Source: Rhyacophila brunnea | Lineage: Eukaryota; Arthropoda; Insecta; Trichoptera; Rhyacophilidae | DNA: 64,000 nt | Reading direction: 5' to 3' | Assembly (NCBI GenBank): GCA_022495005.1 | Contig: JAGYXB010001010.1 | Span: forward strand, 1,550,001-1,614,000 | Part shown: positions 35,125-47,535 of the stretch, in pieces | How positions within the stretch are numbered: position 1 is the first letter of the stretch | How the letters are laid out: every line of letters begins with the position of its first letter | The notes under the pieces: generated by a model | Database searches by the model: none | What the model saw: the letters and a program-made list of their open reading frames with translations, nothing else | What the model was told of the DNA's origin: nothing | Program-made: the position numbers and the translations under genes

Positions 35125-35180
35125 AATAAATAATGTTGCATTCTGAAATCTTGTGAATTATTCGTTGAATAATAAAAAAT
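35125..35180 (+). mobile_element. SINE family A tail
   Basis: ATTCTGAAATCTTGTGAATT then ATTCGTTGAATAATAAA: the 3' tail only. Confidence 0.5.
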
Positions 35181-35809
35181 AATTTATCAAAATATTATTT
35201 ACCTACTAGCTACTACTAGCTAAATATAAAAGATGATGAAACTGGGACTCAATATCAGTCAATATCCGTAGTTTTTCTAGAGCATACTGTATCTTATAAC
35301 TTAATATTGAAGCATACATAAAATGAAGTCGTCTACAAAATAGCAAATTTCGATTAAAAACTAAAATCTCGAGATTGTTTTTGACCACGCGTTGAAATAT
35401 TTTGACTTCGAAGAAAAATAAAGTTAAGTCTTATGTATTCACAATAATTTAATTGTTTACTGTTTAATGGATATTACGAGTATTATAATATAAATGGGTG
35501 CCCAAGTTCAGATAATATTCACATTTTAAGATTTAGTTTGGATCATGAAATATCGCATGCAGATATTAAAATATAAAAAAATACAATATATTATTATAGT
35601 GTGTCAATTATTAATTGCATATAATTTTAGAAATAAAAAACATATAAGATTGCTCATCAGTTATGGAAAAAATTATTATTAAAATAGTGGACTTAACTTT
35701 AAACGTCGGAATTTGGGATTTTAGGAGGTTACATTAGTGGACTTAGGGATTTTTTATTTAAACAAGACTCGACAAGATCTTCACTCTGATTTATTATCAA
35801 ATTATTGGG

Positions 35810-36004
35810 TACTGTTCAGTTATCAGGAATACAGCGGAAAATACATTTTGAAAATAGCCGATAAACTGGATTATTTGTTAGGTTAGCCTATCCAAACCTA
35901 ACCTAACCTAACCTAAAATAAACTAACCCAAACTAACAAATAATCCAGTATATCCGGTATTTTCAAAATGTGTTTTCCGCTGTATTCCTGATAAACGAAC
36001 AGTA
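35810..36004. repeat. Fold-back element with telomere-type core, copy 2
   Basis: 195 bp. The left arm (TACTGTTCAGTTATCAGGAA...) and right arm (...TTCCTGATAAACGAACAGTA) are about 70-bp inverted repeats. The core has four perfect CCTAA units at 35897-35916 and derivatives (CTAACCC, CTAAC). The terminal TA on each side could be the target duplication. Confidence 0.88.
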
Positions 36005-36039
36005 CCAATTATTGTTATAACAATATGTTTTATTTTGTT

Positions 36040-36268
36040 AACTGTCAATTCATGGTGGAACTGCATTGTATTGTTGTTTAATTTAATAAAACGCATTATT
36101 TTTGTAGTACTTATTCCATTTTAAATCAATAAATTAGGACCGGTTTCGTCCGACTCAGAGGGACATTTTCAACGTTTCAAAGATGAAAATGTCCCTCTGA
36201 GGTGGAAGAAACCGGTCTTAATTTATTGATTAAAAGTGGAATAAGTACAACAAAAAAAATGCGTTTTA
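36040..36268. repeat. Repeat family E, head-to-head pair
   Basis: The inverted arm 36040-36178 and forward arm 36182-36268 form a near-perfect hairpin: AAAACGCATT...GGGACATTTTC against GAAAATGTCCCTCTGAGG...AATGCGTTTT. The forward arm stops shortly after GCGTTTTATTA, whereas the left arm continues to the family end near TTTGTTAACTGTC. Confidence 0.75.
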
Positions 36269-36391
36269 TTAATAATAATAATATCTTTAATTTTCGGGAA
36301 CAAACTGTAGCAAATGTTTGAAATTCCTTATTTTACTGGGATTTATTTTATATATTAACAATTTTCTAGTCCTTGGTTGATTTTTCTGCGC

Positions 36392-36595
36392 ACACCCATA
36401 CGACCATGGCCCCCACAAAGGGAGGGGCTGACAGGGCTCTAGCCTGGGGGTTCGGGTTTAAAGAATGTCCTGCGTGCCGGGTTGACCAGGTGTGTGAGAA
36501 AAACACACCAAAAATTTGCTAGAATAATAAAAAAATATTTACCCAATATGGCAAAGGGTTGCCTGTTACTTGGCTACTACAAAAAGAGGTCGTGA
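36392..36595 (+). repeat. Interspersed repeat I, copy 2
   Basis: CACAAAGGGAGGGGCTGACA, GGGCTCTAGC, AAAAATTTGCT and GGGTTGCCTGTTACTTGGCT are shared with 15900-16180. Probably the 3' part of a LINE; no frame could be followed. Confidence 0.55.
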
Positions 36596-36856
36596 TCAAT
36601 GCTTCATAATATTATTATGAGTGCCGATAACTCAATAAATCAACTGGATTTATTTATCGCTGAAAATACACAGTCGCTTTAACTCATAAGTAATATAAAA
36701 ATGGATATGGGGAAGTTAGAAAAAAAGACGCTATATTATCATAAAGTATTAAATTGTGTTCACGGCAGTGTTGTCAACTCAAAATCGACAAAAATGGTGT
36801 GAATAAATAGGTACATAATATTAACGATTTATATGTAGGTACTGACTTATTTATAT

Positions 36857-37081
36857 AATAGCTGTTGATAGGCGGCTCTCGTGGTGTAGTTGGTAAGGCG
36901 CTCGCCTTCCACCCGAGAGTTCCTGGGTTCGATTCCCGGTCATGACAAAAACATTTATGTGTTTTTCTCAAAGCCTGGGTGTTTGTGATTGTTCAAAATT
37001 ACTAACAACCACCTTGTACGAAAAAGCAAGGACATGGTTATTAATAATTCTAAAAAAAAAAAAAAAAATAGCTGTTGATAG
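36857..37081 (+). mobile_element. SINE family C, complete, with target-site duplication
   Basis: A 195-bp SINE (36872-37066) between perfect 15-bp duplications AATAGCTGTTGATAG (36857-36871 and 37067-37081). The head is tRNA-like with A box GTGTAGTTGGTAAGGCG, a TCC anticodon (Gly-like) in CTTCCAC and B box GGTTCGATTCC. The acceptor stem does not pair, so it is not a tRNA gene. The body includes CTCAAAGCCTGGGTGTTTGT, and it ends in poly(A). Confidence 0.9.
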
Positions 37082-40000
37082 CAGGTATAAAATTACATAG
37101 CTACTTTGTTTTTGCGTAGTGCAGCAAAGGAAATAATAATATGATGGTTTCGTATCTTTTCGAAAGTAATTAGTTTAAGTGCTTATAGTTTATATTGGTG
37201 TAATTTATTAAATGTTGTGTAAGTGATACGAAAAATTAAATAAAAAAATTACCTGTGCAATTTATTATACAATATTATCTATCTATTCTTAGTTAACCTC
37301 TCAAACCTACACTGAAAATAGGATGAAATGACTGTGAGAAAGTACCTCTTTACCGTGAGTATAAGCACATAAGAGAGAAATTATGGATATACTGGTATTA
37401 ATTGTGGAAGTTAAAAAAATTTAAAGAATAAACATTTTACATGGTGGGAAATATAATATATTAATTATCGCCAAGGCTAAACAAATACGTTTTGACCGCG
37501 GTAAAGAATAAATCCAATTCGAAAACTTGTCCAACTTTTTTTACATTGATCAACTAAAGCAGCGCCCAGCAACCTATGCCACGGGTACCACTAGGTGATA
37601 ATCCTTAAAAATGACGATTAATTGACATTTAACTATTATGAATTTAACAAATCTGATATTTCGTAATTAAACTTTAAAACTTACAGAGATAAAATTATGA
37701 AAAACAAAGAAAATTATCTTAACATGATAACTAAAACGTGGAATGGATCCCCAGACAGATTTCGTTGTACGAAAAAATTCGTATTCACTCTACGACATTC
37801 TCAATTATGAAATATATTATAAACTCGTATCGAAATTGTTACCTGAAAAAAATTGGAAATCTGCATAAAATTAAAAACTTTAAACTATGAACCAAATTTT
37901 GAGGTGTTAGCTTCCAAAATTGAACGTCAAGGGAGTCATAATATTGGAACTGGACCGTCAGATGCACATAATTTAATCTGATACTACTGCAGAATCAAAG
38001 TGCTGCTCGCAAGTATCAGAAGACAGAAGAGAATTCCACTCGCAATGGTATCTTCATAATGCTGTCACAAGTACAATATTACAATAGAACTAGACTTGAA
38101 TTTATAGATGGATGATTCTCTTATAGTCAATTTTTTATTGCAAAGTCACTACTGGTGAATTGGTAAAATCTCAGCATACTAGCCACTAAACATACATTAT
38201 ATGCCAATTTCAAAGAGTCGTTGTCTATGCTGATGTCTTAAAGTATTTACATTGGACAATAGAATAGTAGGCGTATAGGTAGTTATTCATATAAATAATA
38301 CAACAAAATGATTATATTTGCATTTGATTTTAATTAAATTTAGTGTGATAAAATTTACATAAACATTAAAATAAAAATATACAAATTATTTTGAAATATT
38401 AAGCCAAAATAGATGACATGAATAATTTTTATCGATAAACTATGACAAAAATTGGTTTATCATTATAAATGTACTAAGCTCCAGTCGTTTTTCTAATCAA
38501 TTGCCCAAGGACACAAAATTGACATAAATATTAAAATAAAAATGTACAAATTATATTCAAATATTTAGCTAAAATACGTGACATAAACACGTACATATTA
38601 ATGAATTTGGTTAGTCATTCAGTTTTTGTCGGTTTATTATAATACTTGTATTAAACTCCAGTAGTTTTTCTAATCCATTGTCTGAGGGCACCTACATCTG
38701 CGTACACACCTGGATACTCTTTGCGGGCACAACCTTCACCAAAGGAAACTACACCCACTTGTCTTCCACTGGATAGTACTAGAGGTCCGCCTGAGTCACC
38801 CTGTAGATATTGAAAAGGGCATGTGAGATTATTACACGTGCGTAGGTACACAATACTTTCTTATTATGCTGACGAGTTAGCTTAATACACTTATTTTTAT
38901 AGGTCGCTTCGTGGTTTGTTCAGGCAATTTTCGGTTAATTATAAAACACAATGCATAACGATAAACTCCTATTAAATAAGAAGGCAATATAAATATATAC
39001 CAAGTTTATATAGTACTGGTTATCAAGATAAATACAAATCAACAAGGAATGAGTTATTGCCGGCAGATTTTTTTCATGAATAATATTAATGAAGATGCAG
39101 ATTTTGTTGCAATTTCAATAATAAATACAAATACATGTACTAATATTTTTCTGCGATGCGTGTATTTAAAAACATACAAAGCACTCATTAAATTATTTGA
39201 ATTATTTTTTATTTATTAATTATTATATTTATATCGTGCAGTTTTTATACTTTTACCATGGTACGTCAAATATTTTTTTTCAATAAATTTACGGAAAATT
39301 GTAAATTAAAATTTTTAAACATGCAACAGTTTTCTTCACGAAAACCGACGTTGCCATCTTACTGATTTTTAGAAAATATGTCATCTATGCATAGGGATAG
39401 TAATTAGTTATTTTACCTAACTCCTATAAATGGCGTGGTATAATAATAATTTTATTGTTAATGTTTTTAAAAAAATATTCTATTTAAACAAACCTGACAA
39501 GAGTCCCTGCCTCCTTTATCATAACCGGCGCACAGCATGCGAGGCGTAATAGTTATAGGGACCTTTTGATACTTAATACCACATTTGACTTTGTCCACGA
39601 CAGGAACTGTGACCTCGTTTAATGTTTCCGAACCAGTACTATTTTCCTAATGACATAAGATAATGGTAATAAGTACATAAACTAAAAATATCTCTTCACA
39701 ATTAAAAAAAAATATTGAGAAACCATTTTATTGTCAGGATTCCATTTTATGAACAGAAACATACTATTTAGTACAATATTTAAATTTCCATTCATTAGTT
39801 ATTTCGGTTAAGATTCCATAATCAAGATATAGAATAAAATGCCTGAGTAAATGGACAACTCATTTTCTGCAAATAATAATATCAATACTTTCAACCCAAG
39901 ATAATGTATGTGAAAATTTTCATGAGAGTAATTTCTCATAATAATTAATCTGTTTTTGTCACATATTTTTACGGACAACTTTTAGAATTTGGAGATAATA

Positions 40001-41274
40001 CTCTCCATACAATCCAAACGCATAATTAATTTCAATTACCAATAAAATATGTTATATGTATAATCACCGTGCGACCTTTGGTTGATCAACTTTGATAATA
40101 TACAAGTATATTTATATATTTATACAGTTTTCGGGATTCCGCTATAATTAGTTGTGCAAAAAATAAATCATTTTTTTGTTCTGTTTTTTGATTTTTTTTG
40201 TTTCATTTCTATCAGATTCTGTATGTAGCCGTCAAGAAAATTTTGAAATTTTATTTGATTACTTACTTAAAAATACTTATCTTTTTTCTCTTTCCTCTAA
40301 GAGTAATATTTACAAAATAGTTTTATTTAATTTGATTTATTAAAACCAGTTCTTTTTAAGTTTAAAATTTAGTTTATGTTCAGTTTGTGTTAGCTGTTTG
40401 CATGCAATTAAGGGTTATAACTAAACTATAGAGTTTGTATAGTACCTACCGATAAACTCTTATTTCATCAAGAAGTATATATTATTACCTTTGTATTACC
40501 CCATCCAGACACGATAACTTTCGTTCCTGGAGCGACAATCTCATTATTAGCTGCCAACTTCACAGCTTTGACAGTGTTACTGTTAAGAACTATATCATTA
40601 GGAATCTATGTCATAGTCGTAAGTTTCGCTGTTATAACTTGGATGACTTATAAAATTATCTGATTCGTAGAAAGTATCTCCGCCATTCAAATTTGTGCTC
40701 CCCACTAGGACGACAACCGATTTAATACTGAAAAAATATACGAAATACAATTTAATATTGAATAGCGTAATTAATATCGTTATTACTGAAGTAAAACTCT
40801 TTTTCGTGTGATAGGTATACTAAAAGTCTCAGTAGAATAAAACCCAGGGCTGTCTTACAAAAAAGATTATAAGTCTTAAAACTAGAAATAAGGTATCAGC
40901 AGCGGACAGTCGGAAAAGTTCATGTAAAAATTAGTTATAATAATTGATGATTTCAAGTTACACACATTTATATATTTATAAAAATTGATATTTATGAATT
41001 AGACAAAAATATCTTAGACAAAACATAGAAAACTTAATAAACTAAATTTAATTATAAATAATATGATCATAAAATATGATTATGTAATAATACGATGGGA
41101 TCCTTTGACAAATTCACGTTTTATAACATTTTTCTACATTTGTAAGGTTATCTTTGACTTATTATAAAAAATATTTTGACATAATAGATATGTCTTACCG
41201 CTGGCCGTGATATTAAAATGGTGTGCACAAAATCCAATGATACGCAGAATGTTACCAGCCTAGTGGTCGAACGA

Positions 41275-41330
41275 TCTATTCCGATCACCAAAGTTAAGCA
41301 TCATCGGGCGCGATAGTTAGGTGACCGCTC
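41275..41330 (+). repeat. 5S rRNA-derived fragment
   Basis: CCGATCACCAAAGTTAAGCA, CGGGCGCGATAG and GTGACCGC match the internal promoter region and following part of eukaryotic 5S rRNA (CCGATCACCGAAGTTAAGCA...) with substitutions and about 10 bases deleted. The ends of 5S rRNA are missing, so this is not a functional gene. It lies where T3 has lost exon 2 and is followed by a SINE C copy. Confidence 0.75.
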
Positions 41331-41349
41331 TTATTTTTACAGGAAAAAA

Positions 41350-41480
41350 AACAGGTTTTGAGAAATTCAGATTAATATATTATAGTGACTTAATCGGGAA
41401 TGGAGCCCGGGAGCCTCCAGATAAAAGTTTAATGCCTTCCGCCATGGACTACGACGGAGTCAAAGTAATGATATAACCAA
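41350..41480 (-). mobile_element. SINE family C copy
   Basis: The inverse strand gives a tRNA-like head with GGAGGCTCCCGGGCTCCAT, then TCAAAACCTG from the family C body. The copy at 50565-50715 in the right duplicon is its counterpart, so it predates the duplication. Confidence 0.65.
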
Positions 41481-42473
41481 ACATGATTTATAGCTCGCGT
41501 CAACATTTATAAAATATTTAGTAATGACGACGTAGGAAAAATTATCTTGCAAGGATATTAAAAACACGACATTTAATTGCATTACCTACCTGACTTGTCA
41601 ATATATTTTAAAATAATAAAAGTTATAAAAATTATCAACTGCATCAATTTGTTTATTCTACACATTTTTACATAATATATCATTAGAAAAAAAATAGGTA
41701 TTGAATAAAAGGTGTCAACCCAAAAATGGCGAAGTACATAATAAACGCATGATTTCATAAAAATATAGTTCCTCACATAATATTATAAAAATATTTTGAT
41801 ACAATCTTTACTTAATTTTTACAAATTAACAGATCTATCATAATATTATTATTGTGTTAGTTGTTTCAAAAATAACAGTTGTTGTTTATGATTTAAATGG
41901 TTCTAAAGTTTCGAGTAAGTATATAATAAAGAGTTTTATAATATTGTAATATCACAACATTGTTGCAAAGGGTATGCTAAATATATTTTAAATAATTTGA
42001 CTAATAAGTTCTTTTTCGTGAGAACCATGAAAATTTAACCCTTACTCCCCAATAAAAATCATACGGTAAAAGATACTCCGAGGAAAAGTGGATATAAGTG
42101 ATTTGATTTAATTTTAAAAACAACATTGGAAACTAACGGTGGAATTAAATTTGCCTGCATACAATTCTGGTAGATATTTAAAAAATAAAGTGATAAATTC
42201 AGCTTATTTTCAGTATGCTTAGAAAATATATGTTTTCTTTAAAATAATCAAGAATAGAGCTAACCATAAAAGTCAATATTTTAAACATAAAATATTATAT
42301 ACATTATCACAATATGCCAAAAGAGATCTTAAGAGTCACACAAACATTTTAAATGGTACGGTTTGATTTAAATTTAAATATTATGTCTTACCATAAGCGC
42401 AACTCAAAAATACCAAAACCACTAATATCCGAAACATTATACTGCTAATGCTAATAAATTTGAAATATGCTAA

Positions 42474-42482
42474 CTTAAATAG
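42474..42482 (-). promoter_or_regulatory. TATA-like box of pseudogene T3
   Basis: CTATTTAAG, about 37 bases upstream of the exon 1 ATG, identical to the box in T2. Confidence 0.5.
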
Positions 42483-44390
42483 TTATGGTTAATTGCAGCA
42501 ACAATGTATAATGTTAATTTTATTGTAATACAATACACATTACCTAAAGTACAAAAAATTAAAATATGTGTTTTAAATATGTAAAAAACTTGTAAGTGAG
42601 GTACCTATAATATTCTCAACATTTTCGTGTTAATGCACACTATTCTAATTATTACATTTTCGATGCACATTGAGGAATTCTTACAAACTTTAAAAAAAGA
42701 ATCACATGCGATGTACTGTTTTTGTACAAGCATAATATTATTAATTCACTGGCATAATCAGCTGCCTCGTTGCAGATAGCATGGCATCCTAATCACATAG
42801 TGCCGAATTTTAAAATAAAATATTATAATCATGAAACCCGCATTGACTTGGGGTGCTTAATTAGTTGTGTGTGTTGTGTCGTACTTACTAACGTTTGAAT
42901 GATCGAAAATAATGCAATAATTGTTTTTTTCTTTGGGGTGGACCTTAATGGTACCCTAATACCAATTATTCACTTAGGTATCACTATTGCATTGACATTT
43001 AAAAAAATCAGTGTGTTTTTACAAACCTTAATTATTAATCATGCAAATTTATGATAATTGAACGTGGGGAAGCCTTTGAAGCAAGTATGTATATTGTTTG
43101 AATTCTTGATAGTGATTATTTAAGAAAAGATTGAACATAGCAATTTGTACCTAAAAAAAAAGTTTGTATTTTTTCGCACCAAAATTTTTTAAAAAGAGCT
43201 TCGAGGGTTTTATCGATTTTTAAATTTAAAGCATTTCCTTTTCTGTCATTGAAATGTTGAAGATATTTAAAAATACCTTACGACACTGTTAATAACTATT
43301 TAGTGCACACTAGTTTGGAAGCTCTGCACTATTATCTAGTACTATGTTTATTTATTATACTTTGTTACACTAGATAATGTAATAAATGGTATTACAAATA
43401 AATATAGTGGTATGATGCAAATGTAAAAACAAATGACCAAGAATACCATTTAAAGAAGGTTTTGTGGGCTACCATTAAGGGTGAGTTGTTAAGTAATTGA
43501 AATAATAAATTACCAATGGCAATTTTCGATGAAGCACATAAGATAGTCGCTTTGTTAGAAATTTACAATAAGTTAAAAAGATGGATAATATATAATATTG
43601 TCATCATCTGATCAACGTAAAAATTCAAAGTGTAATTAATACTAATACCTCGGTAACAGCTATAGCTGAACTTTTAACATTCAATAGCGCTTTGTAGGAA
43701 ATATTTATATTTACAGGCAAATATATTTTGAAAAAAGGCCTCTAAAACTGTGTGTTTTGGGTTTCCCGTAACGAATACTGCTACTGGTAAATACTGTGAT
43801 AAACTGAAAGGGCCTATAGAGCATTTTGCTGATGAAAGGGTGTTGACGCCATGATTGGTTGGTTAAGCCACAAGAAAATACAAGGTGAGTAAAATACAGC
43901 GTTGTTTATTTATAAGATATAACGATCGAAAGCATGTCCGCCGTATAAGAACGTAGGTATAAGGGACGATAACCGAATCCTATTTTTATAACAAACATAA
44001 TATTATATATGTCGATGATGTGATATAAAATCAAAAGACTGCCCTAAGTAAACGCTAAAAGATCAGAAATGTATAAAGAAAGAGAAGAGAAAATAAAAAA
44101 AATATATAAAATAAAAGTTTCCCTAATGAAACATCCTTCTAAACAGATCGATTAAAAATAATGAATCAATGTTTGTCTTTTTTAAATATAGTAATATTAT
44201 GTAGTATCTATCTATAATACATTTATTATTGTCGATTATTATAACTGGCTTCAATACCCTAACAAACTCTTCATTAGTTTTATAATTTGTGCAGAAAACC
44301 AATGTACAGTGTACTACAGGATTAAATACGTAGTCATTGTTCCGAGAATTAAAGATTTTACACCTCTTGAGTGTTGTTTTTTTTATTGAT

Positions 44391-45143
44391 TACAAGTTGA
44401 GATACCCGGCTTCACCCGGGGTCGCTTCGTGGATACATTTATCTTATATATTAAAAAAAAAAAGTAATTATCATTTTAATTTTAAAATATCTGTGTAATA
44501 CAATATGGCAATGTGAAAATAGTTCTAGGAGTAAAGTTCAAACAAAAGAACACTAAATTAAAATCGAATCGAAAATTTGCAAACGTTATTAATAGTATTA
44601 ATATGTAGTAAAAAAATTCAAAATTGGATGGAACAAACAAACAACAAACTTTGTATTTTATACAATACTAATTTAGAAACCTTCGCGGGTGTGCGCACAA
44701 CAACTGACAAAAGTTTCATCGCAATCGGATGAATGGCATAGGAACGCATAAGAATAGAAGAAGATAGAATAGAAGAAAAAAAGATGAAAATGGTTGTACC
44801 AATTCAGAAACCTTTGCGGGCGTGAGCACAACACCTGACCAAAATTTCATTGCAATCGGATGAATTGAAGAAGAAGAAGATGGTTTTTATAATTCAAAAA
44901 CCTTCGCGGGTATGCACATAATAACTCACCAAAGTTTCATCTCAATCGGATGAATGGTATAAGAACACATACGGGACAGATAGACAGCCATTCATTTTTA
45001 TATATAAGACCTACTGTAAGTTACTATGCCTATAACCTTCGCGCAATTAGTGCAAGCAATAAGTTGACAAAATTTTATTGCAATCGAATGAACGGCAGCG
45101 CATAAAATAAGAACAAACAAACATTGACTTTTTATATATTAGA
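44391..45143 (-). mobile_element. Helitron-like element with minisatellite units
   Basis: The minus strand starts TCTAATATATAAAAA at 45143 and ends near 44391 after the hairpin CCCGGGTGAAGCCGGG. The terminal CTAG is decayed to CTTG. Between them are about four units built on CATCCGATTGCGATGAAAC and CGCGAAGGTTTC, the same units as in 61257-62959. It has no helicase or Rep coding, so it is non-autonomous. Confidence 0.75.
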
Positions 45144-45514
45144 TAATAAAAATAAAAAAATAAAAAAGCCTTTTTATTTCTTACAAACAAAAAGTAAATG
45201 TCAGTGAATTGAATATATCTAATGTATATATAACCTATGATTATATCTATTATGTATATATATATATATATATCTATCTATGATTGTATTATCTACTTAT
45301 TATCTAGTTTATATAATATTAATTTTTAATATTATTTTTATATTTTTGTATAATACATAAATAAATTAAGATTTTTATTTTGTGTATAATACTAATAAAT
45401 AATGTTTGTATATTAAACAGTGCTATGTAACGTTTATATTAGTATATATTTTTGTATTTTTAACCTTAAATAATATGTTTATTGTTAAGATACTAGTTTG
45501 TTTGGTTTGTAAGA

Positions 45515-45790
45515 ACCCCTCTTCGGGTGAAGGCCTCCTCCAAAGAAAACAATTCCACTGTCATTGGCTATTTGTAGCCAAATTGGGCCCGCTGTTTTTG
45601 TGATGTCGTCTTGCCATCTCGCATGGGGTCTTCCTCTGTAGCGTTTCCATTATGTTCTATTGCAGTTTAATATGTAAAACTTGGTTAGTGGGATAGATGC
45701 AAGGTTTGTTAGCGTGGTTGTATTTTTCTTTGGAGGGTTATGGTCGTGATATTCCTCGGTGACCAGCCGTATAAGAAAATGGTTTTTGTT
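45515..45790 (-). pseudogene. LINE ORF2 C-terminal fragment
   Basis: The minus strand reads RGRPHARWQDDITKTAGPIW and LQIANDSG, then EGGL-type sequence, matching the RGRP..RW.DDI...G..W...A.DR ending of LINE ORF2. The upstream part is unreadable. Confidence 0.65.
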
Positions 45791-46129
45791 TCTTGTTATA
45801 ATATTATGTACATGTATAAGATCTTCGTGGGCGGGGTGGGTTGGTTGCTACGTGTTCTTGTCTTTGTTGACTTGTTTGTTATTATGTTTTTTTATTGACT
45901 AAGAAATTCAGCATACCCGGTTTCGGGGTTATTTCTGATAGGCTATTTGATTTTCGAATCGATGTCTGTGGTTGGAGCGTTTTGTTCTTTTTGTTCTTTT
46001 TGTTTTTTTATATTAGATAATTACTAATACATGATCTTTATAGGTAGGTTTTGACAATTTATATTATACTTATCGAGTGTATTATTAGTAATACGATAAT
46101 ATAGAAGTTTTTTTTACAAACAGTTTGTC

Positions 46130-46355
46130 TATTCATAATTTATTTTTAAATATTTTTTATTGTGATCCTTGACTTAATAGGTAGGTGATTAAGTTTGTAC
46201 ATACTTTATTGTATTAATTTATTATATTAGTTAGAATTAACTTTACTATATTCGTTGTTATTGTGTATTTACCTCTGGTGAGTGCACATAGTGCCTAAGG
46301 ATGCGGAAACGAGAAACCCGGGCCGCAAAAACGACTCAAATAGAATAGTATAAAA
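46130..46355 (+). repeat. Repeat family D, single arm
   Basis: Carries GTGTATTTACCTCTGGTGAG, TGCACATAGTGCCTAAGGAT and GAAACCCGGGCCGC, matching the arms of 8535-9090. It lies immediately left of the right segmental duplication. Confidence 0.65.
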
Positions 46356-46574
46356 CTTAGTTGACTTAATTACTTGATCGCGGTAAAGAACCAATTCGAA
46401 AAGTTATCCAACTTTTTGTACTTTGATCAACTAAAGGATTTTGAGTTTCTGAAGAGACGTGGAAAGGTTATTATGGTAAAATGAGCATGCACGTCAACGC
46501 CTTAGGTTTACATATCTTTTGTATATAATTGAACTCGTATATATAATATATTCTTTATAACAATACATTAGGCC

Positions 46575-46745
46575 AAGACACCCAATGAAAGTATTGTGGT
46601 GAAAAATTAGTTTTTTTCGTAATATAAGTGAGAAAATCACAAATAACCAGGCTTTGAGAAGATCACATATACATTCTGACCTTAGAGGAAACTGAACCTG
46701 GAGTCCCCAGATGAAAGGCTAGTGGCATATGCACTGCGCCACAAC
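46575..46745 (-). mobile_element. SINE family C copy
   Basis: The inverse strand has TGGCGCAGTGCATATGCCAC, the B-box-like GGTTCAGTTTCC and TCTCAAAGCCTGGTTATTTG. No counterpart was seen in the left duplicon. Confidence 0.6.
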
Positions 46746-47535
46746 AGCCGCCGACAGCTTGAAATATAATAACCGATATTACCGTTTTCACAGGGTGGAA
46801 CTAAAATTGTACCATGGCGTCAATTATTTGATAGTTTTATTCGTGACACCATCTACAAAAATAAATATAGAATACAAGGTATGTTTGTTTGTATCGTCGA
46901 TTTTTTTTGTATTTGTTGTAAATAAATCTCATTTTGTTTGAAATATGTGTGTATTGTTTTGAATTATTTTCATTTTGACAAATCGTGTAAGAATTGTGAG
47001 CCAAACTGTCAGATGTAGACAATTGAATCTAATACTACTGCAGAATCAACGTGCTGCTCGCTAGTATCCGAAGACAGAACAAAATTCCCTTAACAATAGT
47101 ACTATCTTTATGATGCTGACACAGAGACAATAGTTCAATAGAACTAGACTTGAATTTATAGATAAATCATTCCCTTATAGTCAATTTTTATCGGAAATTC
47201 ACTACTGGGGAATTGGTAAAACCTCTGCATACTTGCAACTAAGTGTACATATATATGCCAGATTCAAAGAGTGATTGTCTATGCTGATGTGTTGAAGTAT
47301 TAACATTGGAATATAGTAGGCGTGGCGTATAGGTTATTCATATAAATAATACAGCAACATGTTTAAATATTTGCATTTGATTTTAATTAAATTTAGTGGT
47401 AAAATTGACATAACATTAAAATAAAAATGTACAAATTATATTCAAATATTTAGCTAAAATTGATTTCATAAACACGTACTTATTAATGAATTTGGTTGGT
47501 CATTCAGTTTTTATTGGTTCATTATAATAAATGTA

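Larger units (their letters stand above)
38651..42437 (-). pseudogene. T3: trypsin-like serine protease pseudogene
   Basis: Exon 1 42392-42437 ([16 protein letters not shown]), exon 3 40489-40727, exon 4 39494-39646 (ends RDSCQ with Asp189) and exon 5 38651-38800 ([16 protein letters not shown] to TTGV and stop) are present with good splice borders. Exon 2 (activation site and His57) is absent between 40728 and 42391. Exon 3 is 239 nt instead of 250: 11 bases are missing right after DYDI, near 40608, shifting the frame. Exon 1 cannot splice in frame to exon 3. Exons 4 and 5 are nearly identical to T2 and look undamaged, which dates the loss as recent relative to the duplication. Confidence 0.92.
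37480..44280. repeat. Segmental duplication, left copy (contains T3)
   Basis: Homologous over its length to 46365-54400. Examples: GCGGTAAAGAA at the left end, GATACTACTGCAGAATCAA near 37980, all T3 exons and introns, and GTCGATTATTATAACTGGCT near the right end. The region corresponding to exon 2 of the gene is missing here. Confidence 0.85.

Noticed and set aside
36872..36950. Possible tRNA-Gly(TCC) gene
   Set aside because: A and B boxes and an anticodon arm are present, but the acceptor arm does not pair. The sequence continues into a poly(A)-ended body flanked by a target duplication, so it is a SINE.
38651..42437. T3 as a functional gene with exon skipping
   Set aside because: Joining exon 1 to exon 3 is out of frame, and the 11-base loss in exon 3 plus the absence of the activation site and His57 rule out a protease.
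46729..47022. Overlapping short open frames on both strands
   Set aside because: They fall in AT-rich DNA beside a SINE; no conserved pattern and no splice partners.
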